Shown: positions 16,141-24,119 of the stretch, piece by piece
Position numbering within the stretch: the stretch's first letter is position 1
How the letters are laid out: each line of letters starts with the position of its first letter
Origin: Pantoea rodasii
GTDB lineage: Bacteria; Pseudomonadota; Gammaproteobacteria; Enterobacterales; Enterobacteriaceae
Direction of reading: 5' to 3'
Length of the DNA: 39,777 nt
NCBI RefSeq assembly: GCF_002095465.1
Contig: NZ_MLFP01000023.1
Location: 1 to 39,777 of the forward strand
Translations under genes and position numbers: made by a program
The notes under the pieces: model-generated
What the model was told of the DNA's origin: nothing
The model's input: the letters and a program-made list of their open reading frames with translations, nothing else
Databases searched by the model: none

Positions 16141-16597
16141 TGTCCGCTCACGTTTAAAACCAGATCTGCTTTTACAACATCAGAGCACGCCCGCATCACT
16201 GGCGAGCGGGCTCCTATGGACACACCTCTGAACCGCTCATTCTGGTGCCGGGTTAAGGTGGGAAGTGCAGACCTGCTGATATACCACCTTCTCGTGGAGG
16301 ACTTCCCTGAAACGTGAATACACTCTGCGCCTACTGTGCGCCCATCCGGGCAATTGCATTCGCGTTTCAGCGCGGTCACCCTTAAGTAACAGCCGCACAT
16401 AAGGCCGCCTGCTCATCTTTCACTGCAGTTGCCTGATATGGTATGAAATTCCCCCCGGGCATGTGATATTTCTGAAGGTGCGGGGGAGACCTGCTCGTCG
16501 CGATAAAGTCGCGAACTGCTACACCGTATGGGTGCATCGGGAGGCTCCGCAAGCCACCGGGGGATGCGCCAGCTGAAGACAAACACGCTGAGGATTT
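16141..16597. other. Gap with one hairpin and no gene
   Basis: GCCCGC-N11-GCGGGC at about 16190-16212 lies just after the secreted-protein gene and may end its transcript. No credible gene seen on either strand. Confidence 0.4.
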
Positions 16598-17083
16598 ATG
16601 ACGGAACACCAAGAAGCAGAGTTTAAGGATGTTTTGCTCATCATGATTAAGCGGTCCGTGGTCTGGTATCGTGAGCAGGACTTCAGCCACATGAACGATG
16701 ACGTGCGGCCAGCGCTGGAGAGTATCTTCAGCCCGGGATACGGGTATGACCCGAGTGCCAGTGCCCAGATTGGCATTAATATGATGATGATTGGGCAGGT
16801 ATGGCATGATGAGCGCTTCATGGCCTTTGCCGACAGGGCTGCCCGGACATCATGTGACGGGAAAAACATGGGTAAACTTCCCGGAAAAGTTGCCCTAAGG
16901 CAGCTGCTGGACGAAGTCAGTGAAGTGCTCCGAGAGCCCGGTTTTTTGAAAGTGCATAACGTAACGAAATCAGCCTGTGCCTGTGCGCCCTGGCAGCAGT
17001 GCATCAAATTACCTTACCTTGTGTACCCGCTACAATTACTACCTGTACAAAATATGTACGCAGCCAGCCCGCAGCGATGTTAA
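16598..17083 (+). CDS. Hypothetical protein, 161 residues
   Basis: ATG behind GAGGATTT. The first ~115 residues are an even mix of helices with a glycine/tyrosine loop (SIFSPGYGYDPSASAQIGIN) and a good amphipathic end (KVALRQLLDEVSEVLREPGF). After HNVTKSACAC the composition changes abruptly (CLPYLVYPLQLLPVQ...), so a lost base near 16970 may have replaced a shorter natural C-terminus. No family recognised. Confidence 0.5.
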   Translation: MTEHQEAEFKDVLLIMIKRSVVWYREQDFSHMNDDVRPALESIFSPGYGYDPSASAQIGINMMMIGQVWHDERFMAFADRAARTSCDGKNMGKLPGKVALRQLLDEVSEVLREPGFLKVHNVTKSACACAPWQQCIKLPYLVYPLQLLPVQNMYAASPQRC

Positions 17084-17186
17084 CCTGAGTTCAATTCCAC
17101 TCAGGCAGCGGTTCGCGTCGCCTGAGACAGCAGTTTCCTACAATGCCTGCATTTCATTATCTGACACGGCGTCAGCTGGAGTTCTG

Positions 17187-17432
17187 ATGAGAATGAGTGA
17201 AATTGAAACCAACCAGGACATTTATCACGATGCCTGCTTCGTGGCCGGGATGTGCTGCATGAAGCTCGCCAGCGAGGGCGGAGAAATAAACCGTGAGCGG
17301 CTGGCCATCGAGCTGATGCGGCTGCTGGGCACATTAATTGAGAAAAGAGAAGAATGCCCCCCTTCTCTTCTCTTTGCCATTGAGCAGCTGCGCGGCGAGC
17401 CGGACGACGAAGTGGGTGGGGAGTCATACTGA
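17187..17432 (+). CDS. Small helical protein, possibly a divergent member of the YmgA-like group
   Basis: ATG 17187 with GGAGTTCTG upstream; 81 residues. After a polar start (MSEIETNQDIYHDACFVAGM) comes a turn and a second helix (NRERLAIELMRLLGTLIEK), then an acidic tail. The DIY start, the length and the 'helix - short loop - (L/I)xxEL' layout resemble the 9044-8848 protein (EDIYAVIG..., LTLHEITSAL). The similarity is weak, so membership is only a suggestion. Confidence 0.55.
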   Translation: MRMSEIETNQDIYHDACFVAGMCCMKLASEGGEINRERLAIELMRLLGTLIEKREECPPSLLFAIEQLRGEPDDEVGGESY

Positions 17433-17439
17433 AACGACT

Positions 17440-17929
17440 GGTACAGCGTATGCCTCGTGTGGCGCCGGCAGGTCAGCGACTCGCGAACAGCGTCAGGGGC
17501 AATCACCAGCGGGTGCCTGTCGTGAATACCAACCTTGCCCCTGTTGCTGGCCGACGTCACAATCACAAAAACTTTTTTTTCCATGCCTGTAAGGCTGCCT
17601 TCAGATAGCAGCAAAAACAGGGGCTGATTTTGTATGTGATAAATGCAGGACGGCTGCTTTTATCGCATTCCTTCTTCATTCGAACCAGGCATCAGCGGGC
17701 ACGATGGCGCGCCCATGGTTCCAAAGCGGCTGCATATCCCACCACTCCGGGCAGAGTACCGGATCGAGTAGCAGCGCGTCGTCCTACTCGTTGAGGAGCC
17801 GCACGCGCGTGTCCGTTGCTACGTTATATCGGCCGATGGGCTCAGGGGCGAACGTGATCTCATCCGGATTCAGGCCAGCGCGTCAAAATACTCAGCACGG
17901 CTGCAGTACTGCACAAATCTTCCATACAT
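17440..17929 (-). pseudogene. yedK: Decayed YedK/HMCES (SRAP) DNA-protein crosslink sensor
   Basis: Starting at ATG 17929 (GGGAGGTCACC upstream) the minus strand reads MYGRFVQYCSRAEYFDALA, then in a shifted frame GLNPDEITFAPEPIGRYNVA and a TAG, then LLLDP, PLWNHGRAIVPADAWFE, another frame change, and finally VIVTSASNRGKVGIHDRHPL. All are recognisable pieces of YedK in order (PEPIGRYNVAP, LWQHGRAICFADGWFEW, FLIVTAAADQGLVDIHDRRP). SRAP proteins shield abasic sites by a covalent bond through Cys2. Here Cys2 is Tyr (ATG TAT). At least two frame changes, a stop and loss of the C-terminus make this a true pseudogene. Confidence 0.88.
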
Positions 17930-18385
17930 GGTGACCTCCCGCTGTTGCTGTAAGGATACTGCATTATTCAGGGTAAGGTAGCTGGTAGGGAGATTGTGGC
18001 TGACGACTGACCATGTGGCAGCTCTGGCGGCAGAGCGCGGAGTGACCCGGAAACCGCAATATCTGAACGCATTGAATGTGCTAAATTTTTCATTATCGGT
18101 ACGGATTTCTCACCTCGAATTCATCAAGGCGTTAAATACATTGTAACCGGACCGACATCTCCCTCATTAAATCAGACGCTTCCTGGCAAATATTGACGCG
18201 TCTGGCGCTATGATTATCCCGTGTGTTACTCCTCGTGCCAACACCAGTGTGATGTATTGCAATAGCTGACATGCTCTCAGGATCCAACATCACCGGCCTC
18301 AGACCGGAAGTGCTTACTCCTGTTGCTCCCGGGCCAGCCGCCCGGGATTTTTTTCGCTATTTCCTGTTCTATCTCCTCAGTCACT
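17930..18385. other. Gap ending in a strong plus-strand terminator
   Basis: No protein gene seen. CCCGGGC-CAGCC-GCCCGGG with TTTTTTT (about 18329-18355) is a strong terminator on the plus strand with no gene before it. TTGACG at about 18194 may belong to a promoter, so a short RNA of ~100-150 bases could be made here. Confidence 0.4.
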
Positions 18386-18586
18386 TCAAACTGGCACGGT
18401 CATACTTCTGTACTGACATTCCGTCATCTCATCAGGAACTGCAGTAGAAGTTCTGTGCTCAGGCTGTTTGTTGCTTGTGCCTGTACGGTACGCCTCAGCC
18501 AAATAGCTCAGCGCATCTTCTATAACGCGATCCTTTGCGACCGTATATTCTGCAAATATTCTGATGTTCCACCGTACCTTTTTCAT
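18386..18586 (-). CDS. Small protein sharing the AEAYR...QPE motif with 2928-3116
   Basis: A 66-residue minus-strand frame with ALSYLAEAYRTGTSNKQPEH, related to QAEAYRSGARNEQPE in the 2928-3116 frame. The rest differs. The ATG lacks a convincing ribosome-binding site. Listed because the motif occurs twice in the window. Function unknown. Confidence 0.35.
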   Translation of the reverse strand: MKKVRWNIRIFAEYTVAKDRVIEDALSYLAEAYRTGTSNKQPEHRTSTAVPDEMTECQYRSMTVPV

Positions 18587-18921
18587 GCATTTTCGGTCTT
18601 ATGCCAGACGCCGGACACGAATCAGGCGAAACCTGAACTGTGATGACGGTCACGGGAAATTTTATCGGTGAACTTTTTTTATTCATACGATTCGTGCTAT
18701 GCGCAATCTGTGCTGGATTTAACCGGTTGAGATGGGTATTCTTTTCAGAATTCGCCGGGCGGCGATCTTATTTGATCCTTATCTGAGTACTGTGGTGGTC
18801 GACGATGAGGATGTGCGAAAACCTGTGGCCGGACATGCGCGGCGCGGGGAAAAATCAACCGGATGGGACGTATCCGTAAAAACGTCCAGGGTACAGAGCG
18901 CGGGATTTACCGGGCTCTGAA

Positions 18922-18998
18922 TGCAAAAACCCCCTGAATTCTGTCTCAACTTGGCGGAAGGTTCAGAAATCAGGGGGTCCAAAAGCAGGCGCTGGCCT
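18922..18998 (-). ncRNA. inc: Antisense Inc RNA controlling RepA translation
   Basis: On the minus strand a TATAAT box (19009-19004) with TTGTCT 16 bases upstream drives a short transcript forming one long stem-loop. The arms are at 18930-18943 and 18964-18977 (CCCCCTGA.../...TCAGGGGG, one mismatch), followed by TTTTTGC as terminator. The loop on the plus strand reads CAACTTGGCGGAAGG. In IncI/B/L-M plasmids this loop (UUGGCG) pairs with the antisense RNA and, when free, with a downstream CGCC to form an activating pseudoknot. The antisense RNA blocks this and sets copy number and incompatibility. Confidence 0.85.
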
Positions 18999-19015
18999 GT
19001 GAAGGATTATAACGC

Positions 19016-19069
19016 ATGCAGTTCATAAGACAACCCCTGTCCGCCATAAGTTCGGGACAGGGTGAATGA
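19016..19069 (+). CDS. repB: RepB/RepY-type leader peptide coupled to repA
   Basis: AAGGATTATAACGC precedes ATG 19016. The 17-residue peptide MQFIRQPLSAISSGQGE ends at TGA 19067-19069, a few bases past the repA GTG at 19062, so its translation carries ribosomes to repA. Within it lies the hairpin CCTGTCC...GGGACAGG (structure III), which hides the repA start and contains CCGCC, complementary to the GGCGG loop of structure I. Reading the leader opens structure III and allows the pseudoknot. This is the known control scheme of IncIalpha/IncB/IncL-M replicons. Confidence 0.8.
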   Translation: MQFIRQPLSAISSGQGE

Positions 19070-19996
19070 CCAGATTTTAATCGGGTTAAACGGCCCGAAT
19101 CCCAAATCCGACGGGCGCCATCGCGGCGATCATTCCGTCCTCTGCAAGTGTCCTGAACCCGTGTGGTTTGCGCCTCAGACCTATCGCCCGCTGCCGGGTG
19201 AGTTCGGTCACGCCATGCGCCGGCTCGTCGTAAAGGACAAATCCACCGGTCAGCTGTGCCTGAGTCAGCGGCTTTCGCGCAACCCTTACTTTGTCAGGCT
19301 GCGTCACGCGGCCGGTCGCGAGCGTGACTTCCGGCCGGAACGGCGCGCGCTTATCGACGCTCTTATTCCGCTGCTGGTCCAGCGCGCCGACATGGCCACC
19401 TGGGTGGTCACCCTGAACGTGGGCCGTCTGGCCGCCGAGCTCAGCCCGAAAGATGAGAACGGCGACGTCATCCCTGGCACCCGGGTAGAGCCGGGCCGGC
19501 TGTCGCGCCTGCTGCCCGAACTGCAGCGCTTCGGACTGGTTGAGCTCCCTGACCTGGCGTGGGATCCGGTGGAAGGGTACTGGATGCCGCGACATATCGT
19601 GCTCACCGATCGTTTCTGGCAGCTGTGCGGCGTCAACATGGACAAACTCTACGTCCAGCGCAATCTGCGTCTTGAGGCGGAAGCGGAAGGAATCATCGAG
19701 CCTGGCACGCACGAATCGGTGCGCGCCGCGCGCCAGCGCTGGTATGAGAACATGCGCATGGCCACGCTGCTGAGGCGGCGTGAAAAGGCGGTCAAAGAGA
19801 AGCGCCGCAAAAGCTGAGTAAGCTGCCGCTCGACGATCGCCGCACGGCGATGGCCAGCTGGCTTATCCGTACGCTGCCCAATCACGAGCTGATGAACACC
19901 GACGCGGACGCCTTTGACCGGCTGGTGTGGCAGAACCTGAACCAGCTGGAGCTGGGGCTCGGATACGAGCCCGCCCCGCCTGACGTCGTCCACTGA
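19062..19996 (+). CDS. repA: RepA/RepZ replication initiator (IncI/B/L-M type), one apparent base missing near the end
   Basis: GTG start at 19062 overlapping the leader peptide. The protein follows I-complex RepA/RepZ: LCKCPEPVWFAPQTYRPLPG, MRRLVVKDKSTGQLCLS, NPYFVRLRHAAGRERDF, ALIDALIPLLVQRADMATWV, NVGRLAAELS, MDKLYVQRNLRLEAEAEGII, RQRWYENMRMATLLRRRE. The open frame stops at 19817 (RRKS), but the neighbouring frame continues LSKLPLDDRRTAMASWLIRT...NQLELGLGYEPAPPDVVH to 19996, which is the normal C-terminus. One more A in AAAA at about 19812-19815 joins them (312 codons). RepA binds the downstream origin and loads the replication machinery. The replicon type is the clearest plasmid marker here. 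Confidence 0.92.
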
Positions 19997-20107
19997 CGTA
20001 TCCCGTGAATTTTACCGCCTTGACTGGCGGTAAAGCCGTTTGTGTCGCAGATAAAACCGCGCGTTTCCGGCACGCTGCGGCATGTGTTTTCCCGCAAAAA
20101 ATCCTTC

Positions 20108-20138
20108 ATCCGCGTTAATCTCCGGTCGCGGATTTTTT
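20108..20138 (+). terminator. Terminator after repA
   Basis: ATCCGCG (20108-20114) pairs with CGCGGAT (20127-20133), followed by TTTTT. It lies between repA and the DnaA box, in the position of the CIS element that couples repA transcription to initiation. Confidence 0.75.
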
Positions 20139-20260
20139 ATCCACAATTACCCGCAATTGTAAAGCATGGTTTATCTGCAAATGACCCTGAAATTACCCGC
20201 AACACATTCCTGACTTACGTCAGAAAGAATTATTCAGAAAAGATAAATAAGGTGTTCATG
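20130..20260 (+). other. Probable plasmid replication origin (oriV)
   Basis: Contains a perfect consensus DnaA box TTATCCACA at 20137-20145 and a near match TTATCTGCA at 20171-20179, then an AT-rich stretch (CAGAAAGAATTATTCAGAAA at about 20220-20239). Position about 140 bases after repA matches IncFII/IncI-type origins, where RepA acts in cis. Confidence 0.72.
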
Positions 20261-20645
20261 CCGGCATTCTGCGGGAATAAATAAGGCCTTCGCTCGCAGC
20301 GGCCGTAAACGTCCGCGCCGCTCAGAATCTGAAGCACCTCCCGCTTACGCGGGCCCCGGAAGGTGAATTTAGTTACAACAGACATAGCGTTCACTGCAGT
20401 CAGACAGTCCTGAACCATCACGCCCGTCTCAGCCCGGACCCGTACCGTACCTGACACCCCGGTTGCCCCCACTGACCAGCCCCCGGCCGCCCCGGCCCGG
20501 AGGGCCGGAACTGCAGTGGCTGATAAATGGATGCTGTAACTACCAGTTTGTGTTGCTGTTAAGTCTGAGGCCCGCGGTTTCTTTCTTTCGTCTACGACCG
20601 TCAGACTGATAAGCTGCTGACAGGCCGCTGCTTAAACGGCGTCGG
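20261..20645. other. GC-rich gap after the origin
   Basis: A minus-strand frame (20472-20230, containing MSVVTKFTFRGPRKREVLQI) runs into the origin; it has no good ribosome-binding site and I do not call it. No iterons seen. Confidence 0.35.
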
Positions 20646-20753
20646 TCAGGGCGGGGTTGGGCTTTCGCCACCATCGTCCCTGTAACCGGCTCTGCCGGGC
20701 TCACGGCGCCCGATGGCATAGGTGCCGTCCTGAACGGTTTCTGGCGCCTCCAT
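20646..20753 (-). CDS. Possible 35-residue protein
   Basis: Frame MEAPETVQDGTYAIGRREPG... on the minus strand, polar and plausible in composition. The ribosome-binding site is weak (GTGAGCGGC). Recorded as a candidate only. Confidence 0.25.
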   Translation of the reverse strand: MEAPETVQDGTYAIGRREPGRAGYRDDGGESPTPP

Positions 20754-20826
20754 GCCGCTCACGCGGCATTTACAGGACAGGCTGCGCACTGCTCGCCCGT
20801 CCGGCTATGTCTGAGAGGTATGTGCT

Positions 20827-21017
20827 ATGCAGGAAACTGAACAGCAGCATCAGGATTCAGAAGAGGTTTACCGGATGACAGGAGCAGTCGTGGACTTGAA
20901 ACCACCCGGCTACGGATTGCCGGTTACTTTCGAGAGGAGCTGGCCATAACGGGAAAATGGTCGCCCGGCATCATGCTGGCCATGCAGAATGTGATTGATA
21001 CTCCCGGATCGGGATAA
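20827..21017 (+). CDS. Small hypothetical protein, one apparent base missing
   Basis: ATG 20827 (GAGAGGTATGTGCT upstream) reads MQETEQQHQDSEEVYRMTGA, then loses frame near 20893. The adjacent frame reads GLETTRLRIAGYFREELAIT and GKWSPGIMLAMQNVIDTPGS to TAA 21017. One added base gives 64 whole codons and a convincing small soluble protein. Family not recognised. It sits before DUF2913 in the plasmid backbone. Confidence 0.5.
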
Positions 21018-21129
21018 GGTGGAGTTCCACCGCGACAGCGATGGCGGGGTTCTCTGAGGGCGGATGATGTCATAAAATGCCGGATTCCAGGGCCACGTTT
21101 TTTGTGGTCCTGCACGAAGGACACCGCTT

Positions 21130-21732
21130 ATGGATAACGACAACCTTAACGTCAGCCACCTGGCGTGATGCGGGCTGATTGCGCTGCACACTGCCCGCCA
21201 CGACGGGATCACGACCTCCCCCGCGCAGGACAATCTTTTTCTCACTCGCTGGCTGTCAACCGCCGAAAAGCAGCGCCGCTTTCCCCGGGAAATGGCGGGT
21301 GATATCCGCTGGCTGCTGAAAGAGGGCCGGGAAAAGGGACTGCGCGCCGACCTGCCCGGTAAACTCGACTATCTGTGGCGCGCCGGCAGCGGCAACCTGC
21401 AGGGGCAGAACGATCTGTTCCGGCTGCAGCACGCCCTGCACGCGGTGAAGCTCACCGGGTGGATTTACATGGTGCTGGCAGAAAGCGAATGGGGCGGCCG
21501 CAGGCAGCTGCGCCTGAGCCCTTCGGTATCGGGCATTTACCTGAACCGCCAAGCGCTCGACGCCGGTTTTGACGAGCACGGCCGCCAGCGCATACCCCTG
21601 CCCGCGCGCATCACCGGCGAGCTGCCCGCGCTCGATAAACTGCTGCAGCGCTCGGGCTGGCGCCGGGAAGCGGCCAGAGGAGCTGATGACCATCTGCACC
21701 ACCTGCTTGCGGACGGCTTCAGCGCAGAGTGA
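21130..21732 (+). pseudogene. DUF2913 family protein with an early TGA
   Basis: ATG 21130 begins MDNDNLNVSHLA, then TGA (21166-21168), then CGLIALHTARHDG and NLFLTRWLSTAEKQRRFPRE, WLLKEGREKGLRADLPGKLD, YLWRAGSGNLQGQNDLFRLQ, YLNRQALDAGFDEHGRQRIP to 21732, all in one frame (201 codons). This is the DUF2913 layout as I know it; the family has LAWC at the stop position, so TGG has become TGA. The family is common on enterobacterial plasmids and has no known function. An internal ATG at 21292 could still make ~147 residues. Confidence 0.72.
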
Positions 21733-21848
21733 AGCCAGGGCAGGCAAGGTAACGGACGTTACAGGGTACAGTGAACTTCCGCGGCGACTCAGGTTCAGCT
21801 ACAGCGCGGCCAGAAAAAATTGTTTCAGTTCACTGCTGAAGCACACTG

Positions 21849-22517
21849 TCAGCTGGCCTGTATTCGTGGAGTGACAATTATTTCAACCTCGCGCGCATAC
21901 AGAGAGGGGAGCTTCCCCCCAAGCACCATAACGGCAGGCGTAAACCATTTTAACAGGAATGGAAACAGCACCGGCAGATCGCGCCGAATCGTGCAGCACA
22001 TGCCGGCAGCTATGAGCTGTTCAGTCAGCGGTTCACGAAACCGCCTGTTTGAGAGCAGGTGTGAGCGTAAAATCAGCGGGCGGGACAGCGTGCAGGGTTC
22101 CTTTAAAACAAACTTAGCCATTTCGGCAACCCACTCGTGCATTGGCCTGCTACTGATATCAGCGCTAAGTTTTATACCCACGTAACGGCCGGGCCTGTAG
22201 GCGGCACGACTAAATAACCAGTACAGTTTAGAGTCTGCAGAAGCCGTAGAAAACGGTTTATCAGTCCACTTATTTATTAACCGGCCTGTCCAGAAACCAG
22301 TTAAACAAAGCAAGAATATACCAGGGGTCATTACAACCGGGGAAAATGGTAAGCTTAATATAAATATAAAACCAAGAAGTACAGTCCACACAATCGCGAC
22401 GTTACGTCTGAGAGTTGCTTTACTTATCCTTCCTACTTTCACGGCTCTAATACTATTTGAAGCGCTGTCTTCGCTGCTTATTATCATATTATCTGGCACA
22501 TGCTGCTCTGTTTTCAT
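21849..22517 (-). CDS. Inner-membrane protein with two transmembrane segments
   Basis: About 222 residues from ATG 22517 (MKTEQHVPDN; a GTG at 22571 is an alternative). Around residues 35-85 two adjacent hydrophobic segments (AIVWTVLLGFIFILSLPF and VVMTPGIFLLCLTGFWTG) form a hairpin in the membrane. A ~110-residue basic soluble domain follows, then another hydrophobic stretch near the end (LFPFLLKWFTPAVMVLGGKL). Family not recognised. Confidence 0.6.
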   Translation of the reverse strand: MKTEQHVPDNMIISSEDSASNSIRAVKVGRISKATLRRNVAIVWTVLLGFIFILSLPFSPVVMTPGIFLLCLTGFWTGRLINKWTDKPFSTASADSKLYWLFSRAAYRPGRYVGIKLSADISSRPMHEWVAEMAKFVLKEPCTLSRPLILRSHLLSNRRFREPLTEQLIAAGMCCTIRRDLPVLFPFLLKWFTPAVMVLGGKLPSLYAREVEIIVTPRIQAS

Positions 22518-22608
22518 TTCAGTGTATGTCTCTCTGTATAAGGATAAATTATTTAAACGTTTCGTCTGCACTGCGTTGCCTTGCAGGCAAGGCGCTGAGT
22601 ATTTGTTA

Positions 22609-22791
22609 TCAGGGGGCGTGAGACATCATCTGCGTGTAGGCATCATAATCTTCTGCCACCTGCTGCTGCCAGAGACGGACCGGCGCCTCACGCTCAGCGC
22701 GAGCCCTGTAACCACATCGCCGAGACCGTGCTGCCCGGGTCAGGGTTTCCTGAACCCATGCCCAGAATGCACGGCCGGTATGCGGCGTCAC
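22609..22791 (-). CDS. Small hypothetical protein overlapping the gene before it
   Basis: A 60-residue, Arg- and Trp-rich frame starting GTGA, where the TGA is the stop of the gene at 22913-22788. Either the two are translationally coupled, or they are one ~100-residue protein split by a lost base. Content: MTPHTGRAFWAWVQETLTRA... ending DYDAYTQMMSHAP. Not recognised. Confidence 0.45.
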   Translation of the reverse strand: MTPHTGRAFWAWVQETLTRAARSRRCGYRARAEREAPVRLWQQQVAEDYDAYTQMMSHAP

Positions 22792-22913
22792 GAGGTAGCC
22801 GCTTTTTTCATGATTTTACGGGCTACGTTCTCATTCCATTTGCAGATGAGCGAAAAGGCTCCGTTAATATCATCCTTTAAGGTCAGCATATTTATTTCGT
22901 GGAATTCATTCAT
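22788..22913 (-). CDS. Small hypothetical protein, 41 residues
   Basis: ATG 22913 with a strong ribosome-binding site (GGGAGGGGTAAC). Product MNEFHEINMLTLKDDINGAF followed by SLICKWNENVARKIMKKA. It is amphipathic, ends at a TGA that overlaps the next start, and may be the first half of a single protein with 22791-22609. Function unknown. Confidence 0.55.
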   Translation of the reverse strand: MNEFHEINMLTLKDDINGAFSLICKWNENVARKIMKKAATS

Positions 22914-23357
22914 GTTACCCCTCCCTGATAATTTAATGTTATCGGTTTCACGGGATGATAACTTAGGGTCTATCTTGTTATATTTTATTTCAAAGGGTGA
23001 GTATGGATGTGCTATATATATCACTGGCGGTAAAATATGCATTTCTATATATATACTGGTGGGCTTATGTTGAAAAAAATACATACTGACTGCTGAATCG
23101 TTATTTTTTCTCCTTATTATTCCCTATGCCAGCGCCACCATGATAGCAGGATTTTCCCCCGGCGGCACGGCGCTGGTTCTGATACTGCAGTTCACCGGTA
23201 GCGCACGACAAAGCGCCGACGTAGCGGCCTATGACTTTACCAGCCGTCCGGTGGCGCAGGCGCTGTCAGACGCCGTCGCGCGAGGTGTGAAGGTCAGGCT
23301 GGTTGCTGATGAAAAGAAAAGCCGTGACCGCTGGTCTCTGGTGGGACAGCTGGCGTG

Positions 23358-23364
23358 GACGTCC
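23358..23364 (+). repeat. Target-site duplication GACGTCC, left copy
   Basis: Matches the copy at 28724-28730; the two directly flank the inverted repeats of the insertion in nuc. Confidence 0.85.
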
Positions 23365-23419
23365 TGAGTGTTTGCATTCACTTGACTACCCGTTTGCAAA
23401 TTACTTGGTCATTACCAAC
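23365..23419 (+). repeat. Left terminal inverted repeat
   Basis: Begins TGAGTGTTTGCATTCACTTG and continues through ACTACCCGTTTGCA to ATTACCAAC. Pairs with the complement of 28668-28723 with one gap; the core ACTTGACTACCC is identical. Confidence 0.85.
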
Positions 23420-23490
23420 TAAAAATTATGCTTAGATAGAAGGTCTACTCAAGTTAACAATCGGCTGTTAAAAAATCGCAGATAAAATTA

Positions 23491-23508
23491 AAGCCACTAA
23501 AGTGGCTT
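23491..23508 (-). terminator. Hairpin terminator after the RelE-type toxin
   Basis: AAGCCACT-AA-AGTGGCTT; read on the minus strand it is followed by TAATTTTA, 12 bases beyond the toxin stop. Confidence 0.55.
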
Positions 23509-23520
23509 CATTCATCTGCT

Positions 23521-23868
23521 TTACAAAGCGATTAGTCTCTCGAAAAGACACTGAATGACTGACTGTCGTTTGCTAAGAATGACATGGGCAGTTAGTTCCT
23601 CCTGTTCTGTATCGTAGGAGTAAAGGATGCGATAACCATCCCTGGTAATACATTCACGATAACGGTCACAGCCTAATTCAAGCAAGTCAGGTGAAATCTG
23701 ACAACTCTCAGGGAAAACAACAACTTTCTTTTCAAACTCATCGAGTTGTTTATTAAGTACTTCTTTTGGCTCTTCAACACTGGTCGAAAGAAAATTCAAA
23801 AGATTGCGAGCAGTGAGTTTGAACGTCTCGGTGTAAATAACACCTTTTTTTGTGTTGCTTTTAGGCAT
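23521..23868 (-). CDS. RelE/ParE-superfamily toxin
   Basis: About 115 residues from ATG 23868 (GGAGGGCAC upstream; ATG 23883 is less likely). Order of elements fits the RelE/ParE fold: N-terminal helix pair (TETFKLTARNLLNFLSTSVE), then strands LLELGCDRYRECITRDGYRI and LYSYDTEQEELTAHVILSKR, then a C-terminal helix SVIQCLFERLIAL. The YRILYSYD strand and LSKRQS are typical. It lies just downstream of its antitoxin (23-base gap), the common antitoxin-first order. Such toxins are mRNA interferases or gyrase poisons; which one is not visible. Carried inside the mobile element, where it would stabilise the cargo. Confidence 0.82.
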   Translation of the reverse strand: MPKSNTKKGVIYTETFKLTARNLLNFLSTSVEEPKEVLNKQLDEFEKKVVVFPESCQISPDLLELGCDRYRECITRDGYRILYSYDTEQEELTAHVILSKRQSVIQCLFERLIAL

Positions 23869-23891
23869 GTGCCCTCCAGTCATAGCAAGTA

Positions 23892-24119
23892 TTAAAGACT
23901 TGCCATTAACTGGTCACGACTATACGTGCGTCCCTCGCTTTTGTCCTTTTCAGAGATAGTTAAGAGTTTCAGCAATGCGATTGCATTATCTCTTTTCAAG
24001 CGCTCTTCATACGACTCAACAACATAAGCGGGCACACCGTTTTGTGTGACCAATAATGGCTCTGCAAGATCAAGCACCGCGGCGTGCTTTTTCAGATAAC
24101 TAATGGTTTCGACTCTCAT
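23892..24119 (-). CDS. Phd/YefM-family antitoxin
   Basis: 75 residues with a good ribosome-binding site (AGAGGAAAGACT). The opening MRVETISYLKKHAAVLDLAE followed by PLLVTQNGVPAYVVESYEE is the standard Phd/YefM N-terminal DNA-binding fold ('P..IT.NG.P..V..S...Y'). The C-terminal half (LKLLTISEKDKSEGRTYSRD) is the toxin-binding tail. The complex normally represses its own promoter, which should lie to the right of 24119. Confidence 0.88.
   Translation of the reverse strand: MRVETISYLKKHAAVLDLAEPLLVTQNGVPAYVVESYEERLKRDNAIALLKLLTISEKDKSEGRTYSRDQLMASL

Noticed and set aside
19086..19712. 208-residue minus-strand frame over repA
   Set aside because: Shadow of repA, which has clear homology and control signals.
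19800..19820. Programmed -1 frameshift in repA at CGCAAAAGCTGA
   Set aside because: The P-site AAA would have to re-pair on CAA, and relatives make this C-terminus in frame. A missing A, like the other indels here, is simpler.
13213..21168. UGA recoded as Trp or selenocysteine
   Set aside because: Many genes in the window end correctly at TGA, one of the three stops is TAG, and no selenocysteine element was seen.
21256..21747. 163-residue minus-strand frame
   Set aside because: Ala/Gln-rich mirror of the DUF2913 gene.
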